Made by a program: the position numbers and the translations under genes. Shown in pieces: positions 32,364 through 41,395 of a DNA stretch of 51,912 nucleotides (position 1 is its first letter; the number at the start of each line of letters is the position of its first letter). Source of the DNA: Candidatus Roizmanbacteria bacterium RIFCSPLOWO2_01_FULL_39_19 (lineage in GTDB: Bacteria > Patescibacteriota > Microgenomatia > UBA1406 > HO2-37-13b). The notes below the pieces were generated by a model. That model had not been told where the DNA came from. It saw only the letters and a program-made list of their open reading frames with translations, and did not search any database. The stretch spans positions 1-51,912 of the forward strand of contig MGAM01000004.1 of the NCBI GenBank assembly GCA_001789725.1, read 5' to 3'.

Positions 32364-32369
32364 ATTATA
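32364..32369 (-). promoter_or_regulatory. -10 box that sets the trpS start
   Basis: TATAAT on the minus strand, 7 nt before ATG 32356. The alternative ATG at 32365 overlaps the box itself and so would not be transcribed. Confidence 0.6.
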
Positions 32370-32402
32370 CATCAAAGAAAACCCTGAAGTAGTTAAGTAA
32401 TT

Positions 32403-32411
32403 TGGTATAAT
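32403..32411 (+). promoter_or_regulatory. Extended -10 promoter of the lycopene-cyclase-domain gene
   Basis: TGgTATAAT, 6 nt before the ATG at 32418; predicts a leaderless mRNA. Confidence 0.6.
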
Positions 32412-32417
32412 TTTTAT

Positions 32418-32720
32418 ATGCCTGAGTATCTATTAATTTTGCTCCTACTTTTAACAGTCACAATATTCATCCATAAAAGAAACAATCTAAAACTTTTTAA
32501 ATCCTCAAAGCACATGTTTATAATATACCTCATCCCAATAGTTGTTGGAATAGCTTGGGACCAGTTTGCAATTTACCGGGGCCATTGGACATTTGGGAAA
32601 GAGTTTTTATTGGGAATATATATTGGATACATGCCCATTGAGGAATTTTTATTTATGATCGTCTGTCTTTACTTTGGCCTAACATTTTACAAACTTATCG
32701 AGAACTTGATTAGAAAATAA
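32418..32720 (+). CDS. Lycopene cyclase domain protein (half-size)
   Basis: The 100-aa protein has three TM segments and matches the heterodimeric-type lycopene cyclase domain (CrtYc/CrtYd/CarR). Key blocks are WDQFAIYRGHWTFG after the second helix and the hallmark PIEEFLFM in the third. Active carotenoid cyclases of this type need two such domains, as separate subunits or a fusion; only one is present here and no carotenoid gene is nearby. It may be half of a cyclase encoded elsewhere, a homodimer, or a protein with another role. It lies just upstream of pgk, each with its own -10. Confidence 0.85.
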   Translation: MPEYLLILLLLLTVTIFIHKRNNLKLFKSSKHMFIIYLIPIVVGIAWDQFAIYRGHWTFGKEFLLGIYIGYMPIEEFLFMIVCLYFGLTFYKLIENLIRK

Positions 32721-32726
32721 AAGGTA

Positions 32727-32732
32727 TATAAT
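32727..32732 (+). promoter_or_regulatory. -10 box of pgk
   Basis: TATAAT, 7 nt before the pgk ATG at 32740, within the 19-bp gap after the lycopene-cyclase-domain gene. Confidence 0.55.
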
Positions 32733-32739
32733 CGCATTT

Positions 32740-33825
32740 ATGCAAATTCCTTATTTAACTAAAAACGAGATTGAAAATAAGCGTGTTTTATTAAGAACTG
32801 ATTACAACGTTAGTTTGAACTTACATCATCACATTTCAAACACAGAGCGTATTCAACAAAGCCTGCCAACGATAAAATATCTGCTGAAAGGAAACAATAG
32901 GATTCGCATTATTTCTCATCTAGGTCGTCCTGAAGGTAAAGATGATACCCTTTCCTTAAAGATTGTTGTTGGGACTCTTGAACAATTATTGCCTGACAAT
33001 GAGATAATTTTTGCTAAAGATTTTTTTTCCGAGCAAACCACGATTCAGCTTAATAACCAAACTCCTTCCCAAATTGTTTTATTTGAAAACGTTAGGTTTG
33101 AAAAAGGTGAGATCGAGAATGATGAAAGTTTTTCAAAAATGTTAAGCTCGCTTGGCCAAGTTTTTGTAAATAATGCCTTTGCATGCAGTCACCGCAACCA
33201 TGCTTCAATTGTTAGCTTACCAAAATTCCTCCTCTCGTTTATAGGGCTCCAATTTGAGAAGGAGATAGAAATGCTAAGAAAAATAACAATTAACCCCAAT
33301 CGTCCATTTGTTGCAATAATTGGCGGGTCCAAGACCGACAAAATCAACCTCCTAGAAAAACTTTCCTTACTTTGTGATGACATGCTGATCGGAGGGAAAT
33401 TTATTGAGTTTTTAAACAATAATCCTGAAGAAAAAAACTCGCTTGAAAAAAATACTAATTTAGTAATGTCTGTTGACTTTAAATATCACAAAAAATATAT
33501 TGCCGATATTGGAGAAAAAACAATTTTACTTTTTCGAAAATATATTGAAAAAGCAAAAACTATTTTCTGGAATGGTCCAATGGGAATAGTTGAAAATGAT
33601 AAGTTCCAGCAAGGAACAAGGGAAGTTTTAAACTTAATTTCTTCAAATAAGGCTGCTTATTCTGTTGTTGGCGGGGGAGATACAATAACTGCAATTGCAA
33701 AAGACAGCCATATTCATAACATTTCTTATGTTTCAACATCGGGCGGAGCATTGATTGAATATATAGAGACAGGCACATTACCGGGAATTAAAGCTATCTC
33801 CGCGAGCTTTAATTATAATATTTGA
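32740..33825 (+). CDS. pgk: Phosphoglycerate kinase
   Basis: PGK interconverts 1,3-bisphosphoglycerate and 3-phosphoglycerate with ADP/ATP in glycolysis. The 361-aa protein is shorter than the usual 390-400 aa. Motifs: VLLRTDYNVSL, SHLGRPEG, VLFENVRFEKGE, NNAFACSHRNHAS (usually DAFG.AHR.HAS), GGSKTDKI, WNGPMGIVE and VVGGGDT near the C terminus. Catalytic Arg and nucleotide-binding Gly motifs are kept, so it should be active. The last 48 bp overlap the convergent PBP gene. Confidence 0.96.
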   Translation: MQIPYLTKNEIENKRVLLRTDYNVSLNLHHHISNTERIQQSLPTIKYLLKGNNRIRIISHLGRPEGKDDTLSLKIVVGTLEQLLPDNEIIFAKDFFSEQTTIQLNNQTPSQIVLFENVRFEKGEIENDESFSKMLSSLGQVFVNNAFACSHRNHASIVSLPKFLLSFIGLQFEKEIEMLRKITINPNRPFVAIIGGSKTDKINLLEKLSLLCDDMLIGGKFIEFLNNNPEEKNSLEKNTNLVMSVDFKYHKKYIADIGEKTILLFRKYIEKAKTIFWNGPMGIVENDKFQQGTREVLNLISSNKAAYSVVGGGDTITAIAKDSHIHNISYVSTSGGALIEYIETGTLPGIKAISASFNYNI

Positions 33826-36126
33826 AGATTTTGTTGCTTCCTGAGTACAGTCAAGACAAACCATAGCGCCGAGCTTATCAACAATAACTGTTTTCTCCTG
33901 AAAATCAACATCCGGGTCATCGGGTTTAGTCAAAAGTCCGGTAGTTTTATTCACCGGCACTTTTTCTCGTTTTACATCAACGCCAGTATCGTTCTCTGTC
34001 CCTTTGATATAGTATTCAAACCGTGTCTGACAACCGGGCTGATCTCCCGTTTGTGTGTTTGGTTGATCGGCAGGATGTGCCGACTGGTAGATACATCTAC
34101 TTATGCCAATTACCCCGTCAGGCTGGCGCATTTTTAAATCAGGTTGATTTTCAAGTAGTTTTGTCATGATTCGATTCCAAATTGGGGCAGCACCGGTGAT
34201 CCCTGACGCCAGATATGACATTGGCGTATTATCGTTGTTTCCTACCCAAACTGCCACTAAAAAATTTGGCGTATATCCTATCGTCCAGTTATCTTTAAGG
34301 TCATTTGTGGTTCCGGTTTTAACCGATACCATTTTTTTCTTGACAACTAAGTTGGACGATGCTCCAAACGCAGGCGTTCGGGCGCTATTATCGGACAAAA
34401 TATTTGATATCAAAAATGCGGTTTCTTTTGAAATTGCTCGTTTCCCATTAATTTTTAAAACTTTTGGATATTTAATAGGCTTTAAAATATCCTTGACGAA
34501 ATTCGGATCTTTATACTGATAAATAACTTTTCCATTTTTGTCCTCGATTTTCAAAATTGAAACAAGTGGTTTTGGCGTGCCTTCATTTGAAAATGATGAA
34601 AAAGCTTCTGCCATATCGACCATTCTCACTTCTCCACCTCCTAAAGTTAGCGATAGTCCATAACGAGTTGGGTCAATTAATGTAGATAGTCCGAATTTAC
34701 CTGATGATGACGCGACAAAGTCCTCAACAGTATTTAGAGCTAACATTTTAACCGCTGGAATATTATATGAACTTGCAAGTGCACTCCTAAGTGAAACTGG
34801 TCCGTGATATTTGCCGTCATAATTGACCGGACAGTATGGTTTGGGTTGTCCCGCAACAATAAAACATGACGGAGCATCTAAAAATACTGTCCCGGGGCTA
34901 ACCAATTTTCTGTCAATCCCAATTGCGTAGTTAATTGGTTTAATAGATGATCCCGGTTGGCGAGATGCAAGCGTTACATTGAATGATCCTGATGGGGAAG
35001 AAAAAAAATCGTATGACCCAATCATTGCCAAAATTTCTCCCGTTGGGGGGCGTGTAATAAGTGCTGCGCCATTGCCAATTCGAAGCCTTTTCACCTGTTT
35101 GATTTCATCTTTTAATATTGCTTCGGCCGACGCATGAGTCGGGTAGTCGAGGGTTGTTGTGATTTTTAATCCTCCCTCTTCAACAAGTTGTGGAGAGTAT
35201 TGTTTCTCTAAAATCGAGCGGATGTAAAAGACAAAATGAGGAGCCTTGATTGATTTTTCTGATGGTGTAATTTCAAGTTTTTTCTTTTGGGCTTCTTTAC
35301 GTTGTTTCTCAGTAATGTATCCTAAATCTTTCATTCGTTTTAAAACTTCTGTCTGACGTCTTTTAGCCCTTTCAAAGTTGGTAATTGGGGAGTAATTTGA
35401 AGGAGCTCGAGGTAAGCCGGCAAGAAGAGCTGCTTCATGAATTTTTAGATTTTTTGCGTCCTTACCAAAAAAGGTTTGAGATGCTTCTTGTATCCCATAC
35501 GTTACGCCTCCATACGGAACTTGATTCATATATAACTCTAATATTTCCTTCTTGGTTAGAATTTGCTCAGTCCACAACGCCAAGATTACTTCTTTAATTT
35601 TTCTCTGAATAGTACGCTCCGGATAGAGAAGCGCTGATTTAACCAATTGCTGTGTTATTGTTGATCCTCCCTGAAATCCTTTTTTTAAAATGAATGTGTC
35701 TTTTGCAGCTCGAAGCATTCCTCCGATGATTGAGATTCCCCCATGCTTGAAAAAGTCAGCATCTTCAATGGCAATAGTTGATTGCCAAACATAATCGGGC
35801 AAACTATTTAAACGAACTGGCGTGCGGTTCTGTTTTTTGTAAATTTCATACAAAAGCTCACCGTTGCGATCATATATTTTGGAAGATATTGGAATTACTT
35901 TGTAATCCTTTAGCCCTCGAGGATTGGGTAGTCCTTTAAGAATAAATTTATAAAAGAAAATAAGGGCTATAATACCGGCAATACCAAGGACTATCAGTTG
36001 TACTTTAATAAATTTGCTTTTGCGAAATTTATTCAGATTCCGTAGCAAGCCCGATTTAGAAACATTTTCAACTTTAACGGGGAAATCTTCTCTTGGTAGT
36101 TGAGTTTCCTTGGATTTAGCTGGCAT
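33778..36126 (-). CDS. Class A penicillin-binding protein (first copy)
   Basis: The 782-aa protein is a bifunctional PBP1A-type peptidoglycan synthase. It has one TM anchor (about 40-62), a GT51 glycosyltransferase domain with IAIEDADFFKHGG (catalytic Glu), QGGSTITQQLVK and EILELYMNQVPYGG, and a transpeptidase domain with SSIK (RQPGSSIKPINY), SYN (ASSYNIPAV) and KTG (VSVKTGTTND). The C-terminal tail has two extracytoplasmic cysteine pairs. The ATG at 36126 overlaps the alaS stop by 11 nt, so it is coupled to alaS. A paralogue lies at 39090. Confidence 0.95.
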   Translation of the reverse strand: MPAKSKETQLPREDFPVKVENVSKSGLLRNLNKFRKSKFIKVQLIVLGIAGIIALIFFYKFILKGLPNPRGLKDYKVIPISSKIYDRNGELLYEIYKKQNRTPVRLNSLPDYVWQSTIAIEDADFFKHGGISIIGGMLRAAKDTFILKKGFQGGSTITQQLVKSALLYPERTIQRKIKEVILALWTEQILTKKEILELYMNQVPYGGVTYGIQEASQTFFGKDAKNLKIHEAALLAGLPRAPSNYSPITNFERAKRRQTEVLKRMKDLGYITEKQRKEAQKKKLEITPSEKSIKAPHFVFYIRSILEKQYSPQLVEEGGLKITTTLDYPTHASAEAILKDEIKQVKRLRIGNGAALITRPPTGEILAMIGSYDFFSSPSGSFNVTLASRQPGSSIKPINYAIGIDRKLVSPGTVFLDAPSCFIVAGQPKPYCPVNYDGKYHGPVSLRSALASSYNIPAVKMLALNTVEDFVASSSGKFGLSTLIDPTRYGLSLTLGGGEVRMVDMAEAFSSFSNEGTPKPLVSILKIEDKNGKVIYQYKDPNFVKDILKPIKYPKVLKINGKRAISKETAFLISNILSDNSARTPAFGASSNLVVKKKMVSVKTGTTNDLKDNWTIGYTPNFLVAVWVGNNDNTPMSYLASGITGAAPIWNRIMTKLLENQPDLKMRQPDGVIGISRCIYQSAHPADQPNTQTGDQPGCQTRFEYYIKGTENDTGVDVKREKVPVNKTTGLLTKPDDPDVDFQEKTVIVDKLGAMVCLDCTQEATKSSNIIIKARGDSFNSR

Positions 36127-37909
36127 ATAATCTAAAGGTTGACGATCCAATTTTTTTTACATTGTCAATTTTTATTTTACCAATAGCATCCGTATTAATC
36201 ACATGAGGGCCTCCGCAGAATTCTTTGGAATAGGCAACGTCTGGTTGTTCTGCTGACCCACCGATGCAATAAATACTGACCGTATCGGCATATTTCTCCC
36301 TAAAAAATGATAGTGCTCCTAATTTCTCAGCTTCACTTTTAGGAAGTGCTAAATTGTAGACGGGAAGTTTTTCACTAATCTTTTCATTGACAATGTTTTG
36401 AACTTCTTGTATTTCCTCATCTGTTGGTTTGAAAGATGATTGAAAGTCAAATCTTAAGCGCTCGCCGGTAATGTTTGATCCTTCCTGTCGAACACCCGCA
36501 CCTAAAACATCACGTAGCGCCTGATGTATCAAATGAGTTGCGGTGTGGTATATCACCACTTGTTCAGATTGATCAGCAAGACCCCCCTTAAAAAACCCTA
36601 TGGACGCTTTCTTGGATAGTTTTTTATGTGTTTGATTCATCTGGTGAAAGGTATTAGTATCAAGCGTTACCCCTCTTTGTGCGGTTAACTCTTGTGTAAC
36701 CTCAAGCGGAAAACCATATGTTTGATATAGATTAAATGCTTGCTCAGATAATTGATCATTATTGAGCTTATTAAAATATTTCAAGCCTCGTCTCAACGTT
36801 TCATCAAATCGTTCAATTTCGTCTTGAATAGTTTTTGAGATAGTTCCATTATCTTGTTCGGAAAGATCGTATAGACCGTCATATATTGTAAGTATACTTT
36901 TCACAAGCGGCTTAATATCTGGTTTCATAGAACACCCCAAGATGTTCATCTTCACTAAACTTCTCCTAATAAGTCTTCGAAGTACGTATCCTTGTTCCTT
37001 ATTTGATGGAGTAATGCCCGCCTTGCAAATCATAACCGAGGCTTTTATATGATCTGCGATTACTTGAAATTCAGATTTTTGTGATTCGTATTTTTTATTA
37101 GCCAACTCTTCAAGAGAGGTAATTATTTGTGAAAAGAGATCTGTCGTAAACAGATCGGGATTATTTTGTATAGCCGCCATAATGCGATCAAATCCTCCAC
37201 CAAAGTCAACGTTTTTTTGTGGAAGTAGTTGGAGAGAATTATTACTCTTTTTATATTCGACAAACACACTATTTGCTATTTCCACATAGTGTCCACATTC
37301 ACAATTTGGGTGACAGACTGAGCCAAATCGCGGTGTATGAAGTACAGTATCAAATTCAAAAAATAATTCACTGCTTGGACCGCCAACCTCACCCTCTGGC
37401 ATTGATTCGGGAGGTCCTGATCTTGACCACCAGTTTTTTTTAACATCATACTCTCTAATATGTGAAGGGGCGACTCCAAGTTTTTTCCATAAAGTTTCTG
37501 ATTCTATGTCTTTGGGTATTTCTTTATTGCCCTCAAAAATTGTCACATATAACTTTTCCTTTGGAAGTGATAATACTTCTGTAAAAAAGGTCCAATACCA
37601 TTCAATTTGTTCTTTCTTAAAGTAATCACCAAGCGACCAATTTCCCATCATTTCAAAAAAAGTAGTATGACGACCGTCTCCTACTTCATCAATATCAACA
37701 CTTCGAAAACAAGGTTGTATGTCAATAAGTCGAGTTCCCATAGGATGCTTTGCTCCAAGAAGATTTGAAATTAATGGTTGCATTCCTGCTGAGGTAAAGA
37801 GGGTAGTTGGATCATTATAAAGGACAAGTGACGATGGTTCTATCTGTACATGATCTCTTTTTTTAAAAAAATCGATATAACTTTTTCTTAGTTCCCTATG
37901 GGTCATCAT
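36116..37909 (-). CDS. alaS: Alanyl-tRNA synthetase, short form
   Basis: The 597-aa protein has the complete class II catalytic domain (MTHRELRKSYIDFFKKRDH start, LFTSAGMQPL, FFEMMGNWSLGDYF, VDFGGGFDRI), the tRNA-recognition helices, and the editing domain with zinc motifs HTATH and CGGPH. It ends where the C-Ala oligomerisation domain would begin (usual length about 870 aa). Loss of C-Ala is seen in some reduced genomes. An extended -10 TGaTACAAT lies 7 nt before the ATG-ATG pair at 37909/37906. It is followed by an overlapping PBP gene. Confidence 0.95.
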   Translation of the reverse strand: MMTHRELRKSYIDFFKKRDHVQIEPSSLVLYNDPTTLFTSAGMQPLISNLLGAKHPMGTRLIDIQPCFRSVDIDEVGDGRHTTFFEMMGNWSLGDYFKKEQIEWYWTFFTEVLSLPKEKLYVTIFEGNKEIPKDIESETLWKKLGVAPSHIREYDVKKNWWSRSGPPESMPEGEVGGPSSELFFEFDTVLHTPRFGSVCHPNCECGHYVEIANSVFVEYKKSNNSLQLLPQKNVDFGGGFDRIMAAIQNNPDLFTTDLFSQIITSLEELANKKYESQKSEFQVIADHIKASVMICKAGITPSNKEQGYVLRRLIRRSLVKMNILGCSMKPDIKPLVKSILTIYDGLYDLSEQDNGTISKTIQDEIERFDETLRRGLKYFNKLNNDQLSEQAFNLYQTYGFPLEVTQELTAQRGVTLDTNTFHQMNQTHKKLSKKASIGFFKGGLADQSEQVVIYHTATHLIHQALRDVLGAGVRQEGSNITGERLRFDFQSSFKPTDEEIQEVQNIVNEKISEKLPVYNLALPKSEAEKLGALSFFREKYADTVSIYCIGGSAEQPDVAYSKEFCGGPHVINTDAIGKIKIDNVKKIGSSTFRLYAS

Positions 37910-37916
37910 AGCAACT

Positions 37917-37925
37917 ATTGTATCA
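37917..37925 (-). promoter_or_regulatory. Extended -10 promoter of alaS-PBP
   Basis: TGaTACAAT on the minus strand, 7 nt before the alaS ATG at 37909. Confidence 0.55.
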
Positions 37926-38001
37926 CACCAGAACAAACCATGACCTCAATTTGACAATGATATTACGCTTGAGTATCATTGACAAAGTCATTTTCAAATC
38001 A

Positions 38002-38418
38002 ATGAAAAGAGAAACACTTATTGCAACAACCCTTGGTGTCACAACTGGAATAATTATTGCTATTTTGATCATTTTTAATACTCAAAAAAATGGAAATCAA
38101 CAGCTTAATACATTTCGGTCTATCATAGTAACCCCCCAAATTACCTTTGAACCCAAAAAAAACGAACCTCTGCTAATAACAGGACCTAAAAACGGCGCAA
38201 CAACAAGTGATAATGAGATAACTATTACCGGAAAAGCCCCAAGAGGTTCCCTTATTGTTTTCCAAAGTGCAACCAATGAGGTGGTTGAGAAAACAAAGTC
38301 ATCACAGTTTAGTGCGTCATTTAAGCTTGAACCGGGAGAAAATGTGATACGAGTTGTTCAATATTTGGGGAAAACAACTGAATCTAGGGAGTTAACTATT
38401 TATAAACTATCTGATTGA
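38002..38418 (+). CDS. Membrane-anchored Ig-like domain protein
   Basis: From the ATG at 38002 the protein has 138 aa: a TM anchor (about 7-27, IATTLGVTTGIIIAILIIF), a short linker, and one beta-sandwich domain (about 58-135, ITGPKNGATTSDNEITITGKAPRGSLIVF...GENVIRVVQYLG) resembling the bacterial Ig-like/glucodextranase domain B type. The frame is open 28 codons upstream (ATG 37918 or 37960), but those residues look unlike a signal anchor. It is exported and surface-exposed; it may bind glycans or proteins. The next gene begins 1 nt after its stop. Confidence 0.7.
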   Translation: MKRETLIATTLGVTTGIIIAILIIFNTQKNGNQQLNTFRSIIVTPQITFEPKKNEPLLITGPKNGATTSDNEITITGKAPRGSLIVFQSATNEVVEKTKSSQFSASFKLEPGENVIRVVQYLGKTTESRELTIYKLSD

Positions 38419-38419
38419 C

Positions 38420-39106
38420 ATGAAACGTACGCTATTCTTTTTTATATCTATTCTGGTTTTTATTAGACTTAGTAATATCACGTTTGCTCAAGAAGTATCA
38501 ATGACTCCAATACCAACTAAATCCTCACCTGAAAATAATCTGCTCAACGATCAGATACGGCGTCTTAAAGAGAAAATTGCCACAAAAGTTGCTGAAATTT
38601 CAAAAAACAGCAAACAAGTAGTTGCCGGCAGCGTGCAGACAGTTGACGAGACAGGTTTTACGGTAGTGAGCGAGGATAAGACTATTAAGATTCTCGTTGA
38701 TAGTGAGGTAACAGTTTATAAAAATATTGTTTCCGATAAAAAAATTACTTTAAAAAATCTGAAAAAGAGTAATTACGTAGTTATAACGGGGGTTATGTTA
38801 AATAATGAATTTTCAGCAGAAATAGTATATCTTCAACCTCGATATGAACTTCTTGCTGGCCAGATTAATAATGTTGAGAAAAAAGGTTATTTCATTGAAG
38901 TTACGACACTTGACCAAGAAACAATAACCGTTGATATCGAACAATCAACAATTCAGAAAATGGTTAGTACAACAGACTTCTCAGTTGGAAAATCCGGCTT
39001 TGCTAATTATAAAATTGGCGATTATATTCAGTTGGTAATTCCAAAAAGAGAGAAAGATGCAATAAGAGCGTCAGCAATCCGTACCCTAATTATTGGGGGC
39101 TTATAG
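38420..39106 (+). CDS. Secreted protein with two DUF5666-like repeats
   Basis: The 228-aa protein has a cleavable signal peptide (TLFFFISILVFIRLSNITFAQE), a helical stretch (about 40-65), and two similar beta-rich repeats, one from about 70 (VVAGSVQTVDETGFTVVSED) and one from about 148 (LLAGQINNVEKKGYFIEVTT). This pattern resembles DUF5666-type OB/beta-barrel repeats. It forms an operon with the Ig-like gene upstream (1-nt gap). Its 3' end overlaps the convergent second PBP gene by 17 bp. Role: probably envelope-associated; not further assignable. Confidence 0.65.
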   Translation: MKRTLFFFISILVFIRLSNITFAQEVSMTPIPTKSSPENNLLNDQIRRLKEKIATKVAEISKNSKQVVAGSVQTVDETGFTVVSEDKTIKILVDSEVTVYKNIVSDKKITLKNLKKSNYVVITGVMLNNEFSAEIVYLQPRYELLAGQINNVEKKGYFIEVTTLDQETITVDIEQSTIQKMVSTTDFSVGKSGFANYKIGDYIQLVIPKREKDAIRASAIRTLIIGGL

Positions 39107-41345
39107 TGGGAGAGTTGAGTTGCTGAGGTTGACAATTAACAGTTTCTTCCGTCCCTTTTATGAAAAATTCGGGACGATTATAAAAGCATTTTTTCTCAAC
39201 AACAGAATCTGGTACGTAAAAACCTTCTTTCGGGACAAACTCATTACTTAAGTCATACCCAAGAATGTAGGTCATAACTCTTCTCCAGATTGGAGCAGCA
39301 CCGGTAACGCCCGATGTTAACTGAGGATCCATTGGAGAATTGTCGTTGTTTCCCACCCACACTGCAGCCAAAAGTGAACGAGTATATCCAATAGTCAGAT
39401 TGTCCCGTTTGCTATTGGTCGTGCCGGTTTTAACTGCAACGGTATGGTCTGATATCTCAAGCTGGGAGTTTGTGCCAAAAGCATTCTCCCTAGCTTTATT
39501 ATCAGACAGAATGTTTGAAATGATAAAGGCAACCGAGTCGGGTAGCACATTTTTGGATCTTGTATCAACTTTTGACTGATAAAGTTGCCTTCCCTGAAAA
39601 TCAACGACATTAATAACAGGATCAAGTTCAACTCTTTTACCATAATTAGCAAACACTCCATAAGCTACTGCCATATCGACCAGTTTTACTTCTCCTCCTC
39701 CCAGTGTAATTGATAATCCGTAACGTTTGGGATTTGTTAGAGTTGACAGCCCCATACTCGCTGCATAATTAACGAAATTTGCTACCCCAAGTGTATTTAA
39801 CACTTTAACTGCTGGAATATTATATGAATTTGCAAGAGCGTATCTAAGAGGTACTTTCCCATGGTAGCGTCCGTCATAATTAACCGGCTTATAAAGCGGT
39901 GAACCGGGAGTGTTAAAAACAACCGGACCATCCTCAATTATCGATGAGGCCGTGTAGCCCCTCTGAAGAGCCAGAGAATACATTATTGGTTTAATTGATG
40001 ACCCCGGCTGACGATTGGCAGTTGTTACATTATATGAACCATAAGGCTCTTTAAAATAATCTCTTGATCCAACCATAGTTAAAATTTCTCCTGTCTCAGG
40101 TTGAGTGATGACAACTCCTCCATTTGTCACGTTAAGACTTAACAAGCTATCAAGCTCTTCCTTTAAAATTTCTTCCACTTTACTTTGTAAATCAAGATCG
40201 AGTGTGGTTGTAACCCTTAAACCCCCTTCCTCAATCATTCTCGTGCCAAACAATTTTTCAAGATAAGATCTGACAAAAAAAACAAAATGGGGGGCTTTGA
40301 TAAAAGTATTTGGATCCTTAACATTAATAACTTCTTGTCGGGATAGATCGTATTGTGAGTTGCTAATATAACCTGTTTTTGACATGGCTTTTAATACTTC
40401 ATTTCGCCGTCTTAGCGCTAATTTGGGGTCCGTGTAAGGTGAATAACTCGATGGAGCTTGGGGAAGACCAGCTAAAAAAGCTGCTTGCGCAATTGACAAA
40501 CTTGAGGCTGATTTTCCAAAGAAAGTTTGTGAGGCAGCTTCAATCCCATATGAGGCCCCACCATAAGGAACTTGGTTTAAGTACATTTCAAGAATCTGCT
40601 TTTTTGAATAGACAGTTTCTGCCCAAAGAGCCAAGATTATTTCTTTTGCTTTTCGGTTAATGGTACGCTCGGGAGTTAAGAGAGCAGTTTTAATAAGCTG
40701 TTGAGTGATTGTTGACCCTCCTTGAATATGACCAGTCTTTATTGAGTCGGCTGCTGCCCTTAAGATTCCATTAACTATCGATATTCCGTTGTGTGAAAAG
40801 AAATTTTTGTCTTCAATCGCGATTGTAGACTGCCAAACATAGTCTGGCAATTGTTTTATTTTTATTGGAGTACGATTCTGATCACTATGAATTTCGTACA
40901 ATAACCTACCTTTCCTGTCAAGAATTTGGGTTGAAACAGGATAATTAACAAGACCTATTAATCTAGGATTAGGGAGGGAGTTAATAAAGGAATAGCCGGA
41001 GTAGATCATTACTGCAAATCCTGCAAATACTACTCCTGCTGTGAAAAACACAATACGGGTTTTTAATTGTGACTTTTTTTTTGAGACTTTAACTTTTTGT
41101 TGTTTTGGCTCTTTTTTTAGTAAAAATTTCAATATTTTTTTAATTTGTTTAATAAATTTCTTTAGAACTTCAACAATCGCCTTTCTGGAGGCTGAGAGAA
41201 TCTCTTGGAGTAGTGAAATTAGGTTTATACTCGCGCTCCCTAAAAGAGCTATAAGAGATAGGACAAAATTCCCAATAATAATTAAGTTACTAGCTAGAAA
41301 ACCAGCCAAAAAAAGAATTTGGTCAGTTGGTTTTATCCTCGACAT
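39090..41345 (-). CDS. Class A penicillin-binding protein (second copy)
   Basis: The 751-aa protein is a paralogue of the PBP at 33778. It has the GT51 motifs IAIEDKNFFSHNG, QGGSTITQQLIK and MYLNQVPYGG, and the transpeptidase motifs SSIK (RQPGSSIKPIMY), SYN (ANSYNIPAV) and KTG (VAVKTGTTNS). It differs at the N terminus: two extra hydrophobic segments (about 10-45) and a long Lys-rich amphipathic stretch precede the usual TM anchor (about 97-119). The tail again has two cysteines around an FFIKGTEE block. A TGaTATTAT box lies 6 nt before the ATG. Confidence 0.95.
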   Translation of the reverse strand: MSRIKPTDQILFLAGFLASNLIIIGNFVLSLIALLGSASINLISLLQEILSASRKAIVEVLKKFIKQIKKILKFLLKKEPKQQKVKVSKKKSQLKTRIVFFTAGVVFAGFAVMIYSGYSFINSLPNPRLIGLVNYPVSTQILDRKGRLLYEIHSDQNRTPIKIKQLPDYVWQSTIAIEDKNFFSHNGISIVNGILRAAADSIKTGHIQGGSTITQQLIKTALLTPERTINRKAKEIILALWAETVYSKKQILEMYLNQVPYGGASYGIEAASQTFFGKSASSLSIAQAAFLAGLPQAPSSYSPYTDPKLALRRRNEVLKAMSKTGYISNSQYDLSRQEVINVKDPNTFIKAPHFVFFVRSYLEKLFGTRMIEEGGLRVTTTLDLDLQSKVEEILKEELDSLLSLNVTNGGVVITQPETGEILTMVGSRDYFKEPYGSYNVTTANRQPGSSIKPIMYSLALQRGYTASSIIEDGPVVFNTPGSPLYKPVNYDGRYHGKVPLRYALANSYNIPAVKVLNTLGVANFVNYAASMGLSTLTNPKRYGLSITLGGGEVKLVDMAVAYGVFANYGKRVELDPVINVVDFQGRQLYQSKVDTRSKNVLPDSVAFIISNILSDNKARENAFGTNSQLEISDHTVAVKTGTTNSKRDNLTIGYTRSLLAAVWVGNNDNSPMDPQLTSGVTGAAPIWRRVMTYILGYDLSNEFVPKEGFYVPDSVVEKKCFYNRPEFFIKGTEETVNCQPQQLNSPTISPQ

Positions 41346-41351
41346 CTAACA

Positions 41352-41360
41352 ATAATATCA
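41352..41360 (-). promoter_or_regulatory. Extended -10 promoter of the second PBP
   Basis: TGaTATTAT on the minus strand, 6 nt before the ATG at 41345. Confidence 0.5.
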
Positions 41361-41395
41361 TATTATATAGGATATATCAATTAAGCTAAAAACGG

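Noticed and set aside
32357-32365. Upstream ATG for trpS
   Set aside because: The ATG lies within the TATAAT box and cannot be on a transcript started from it; the family start also fits the second ATG.
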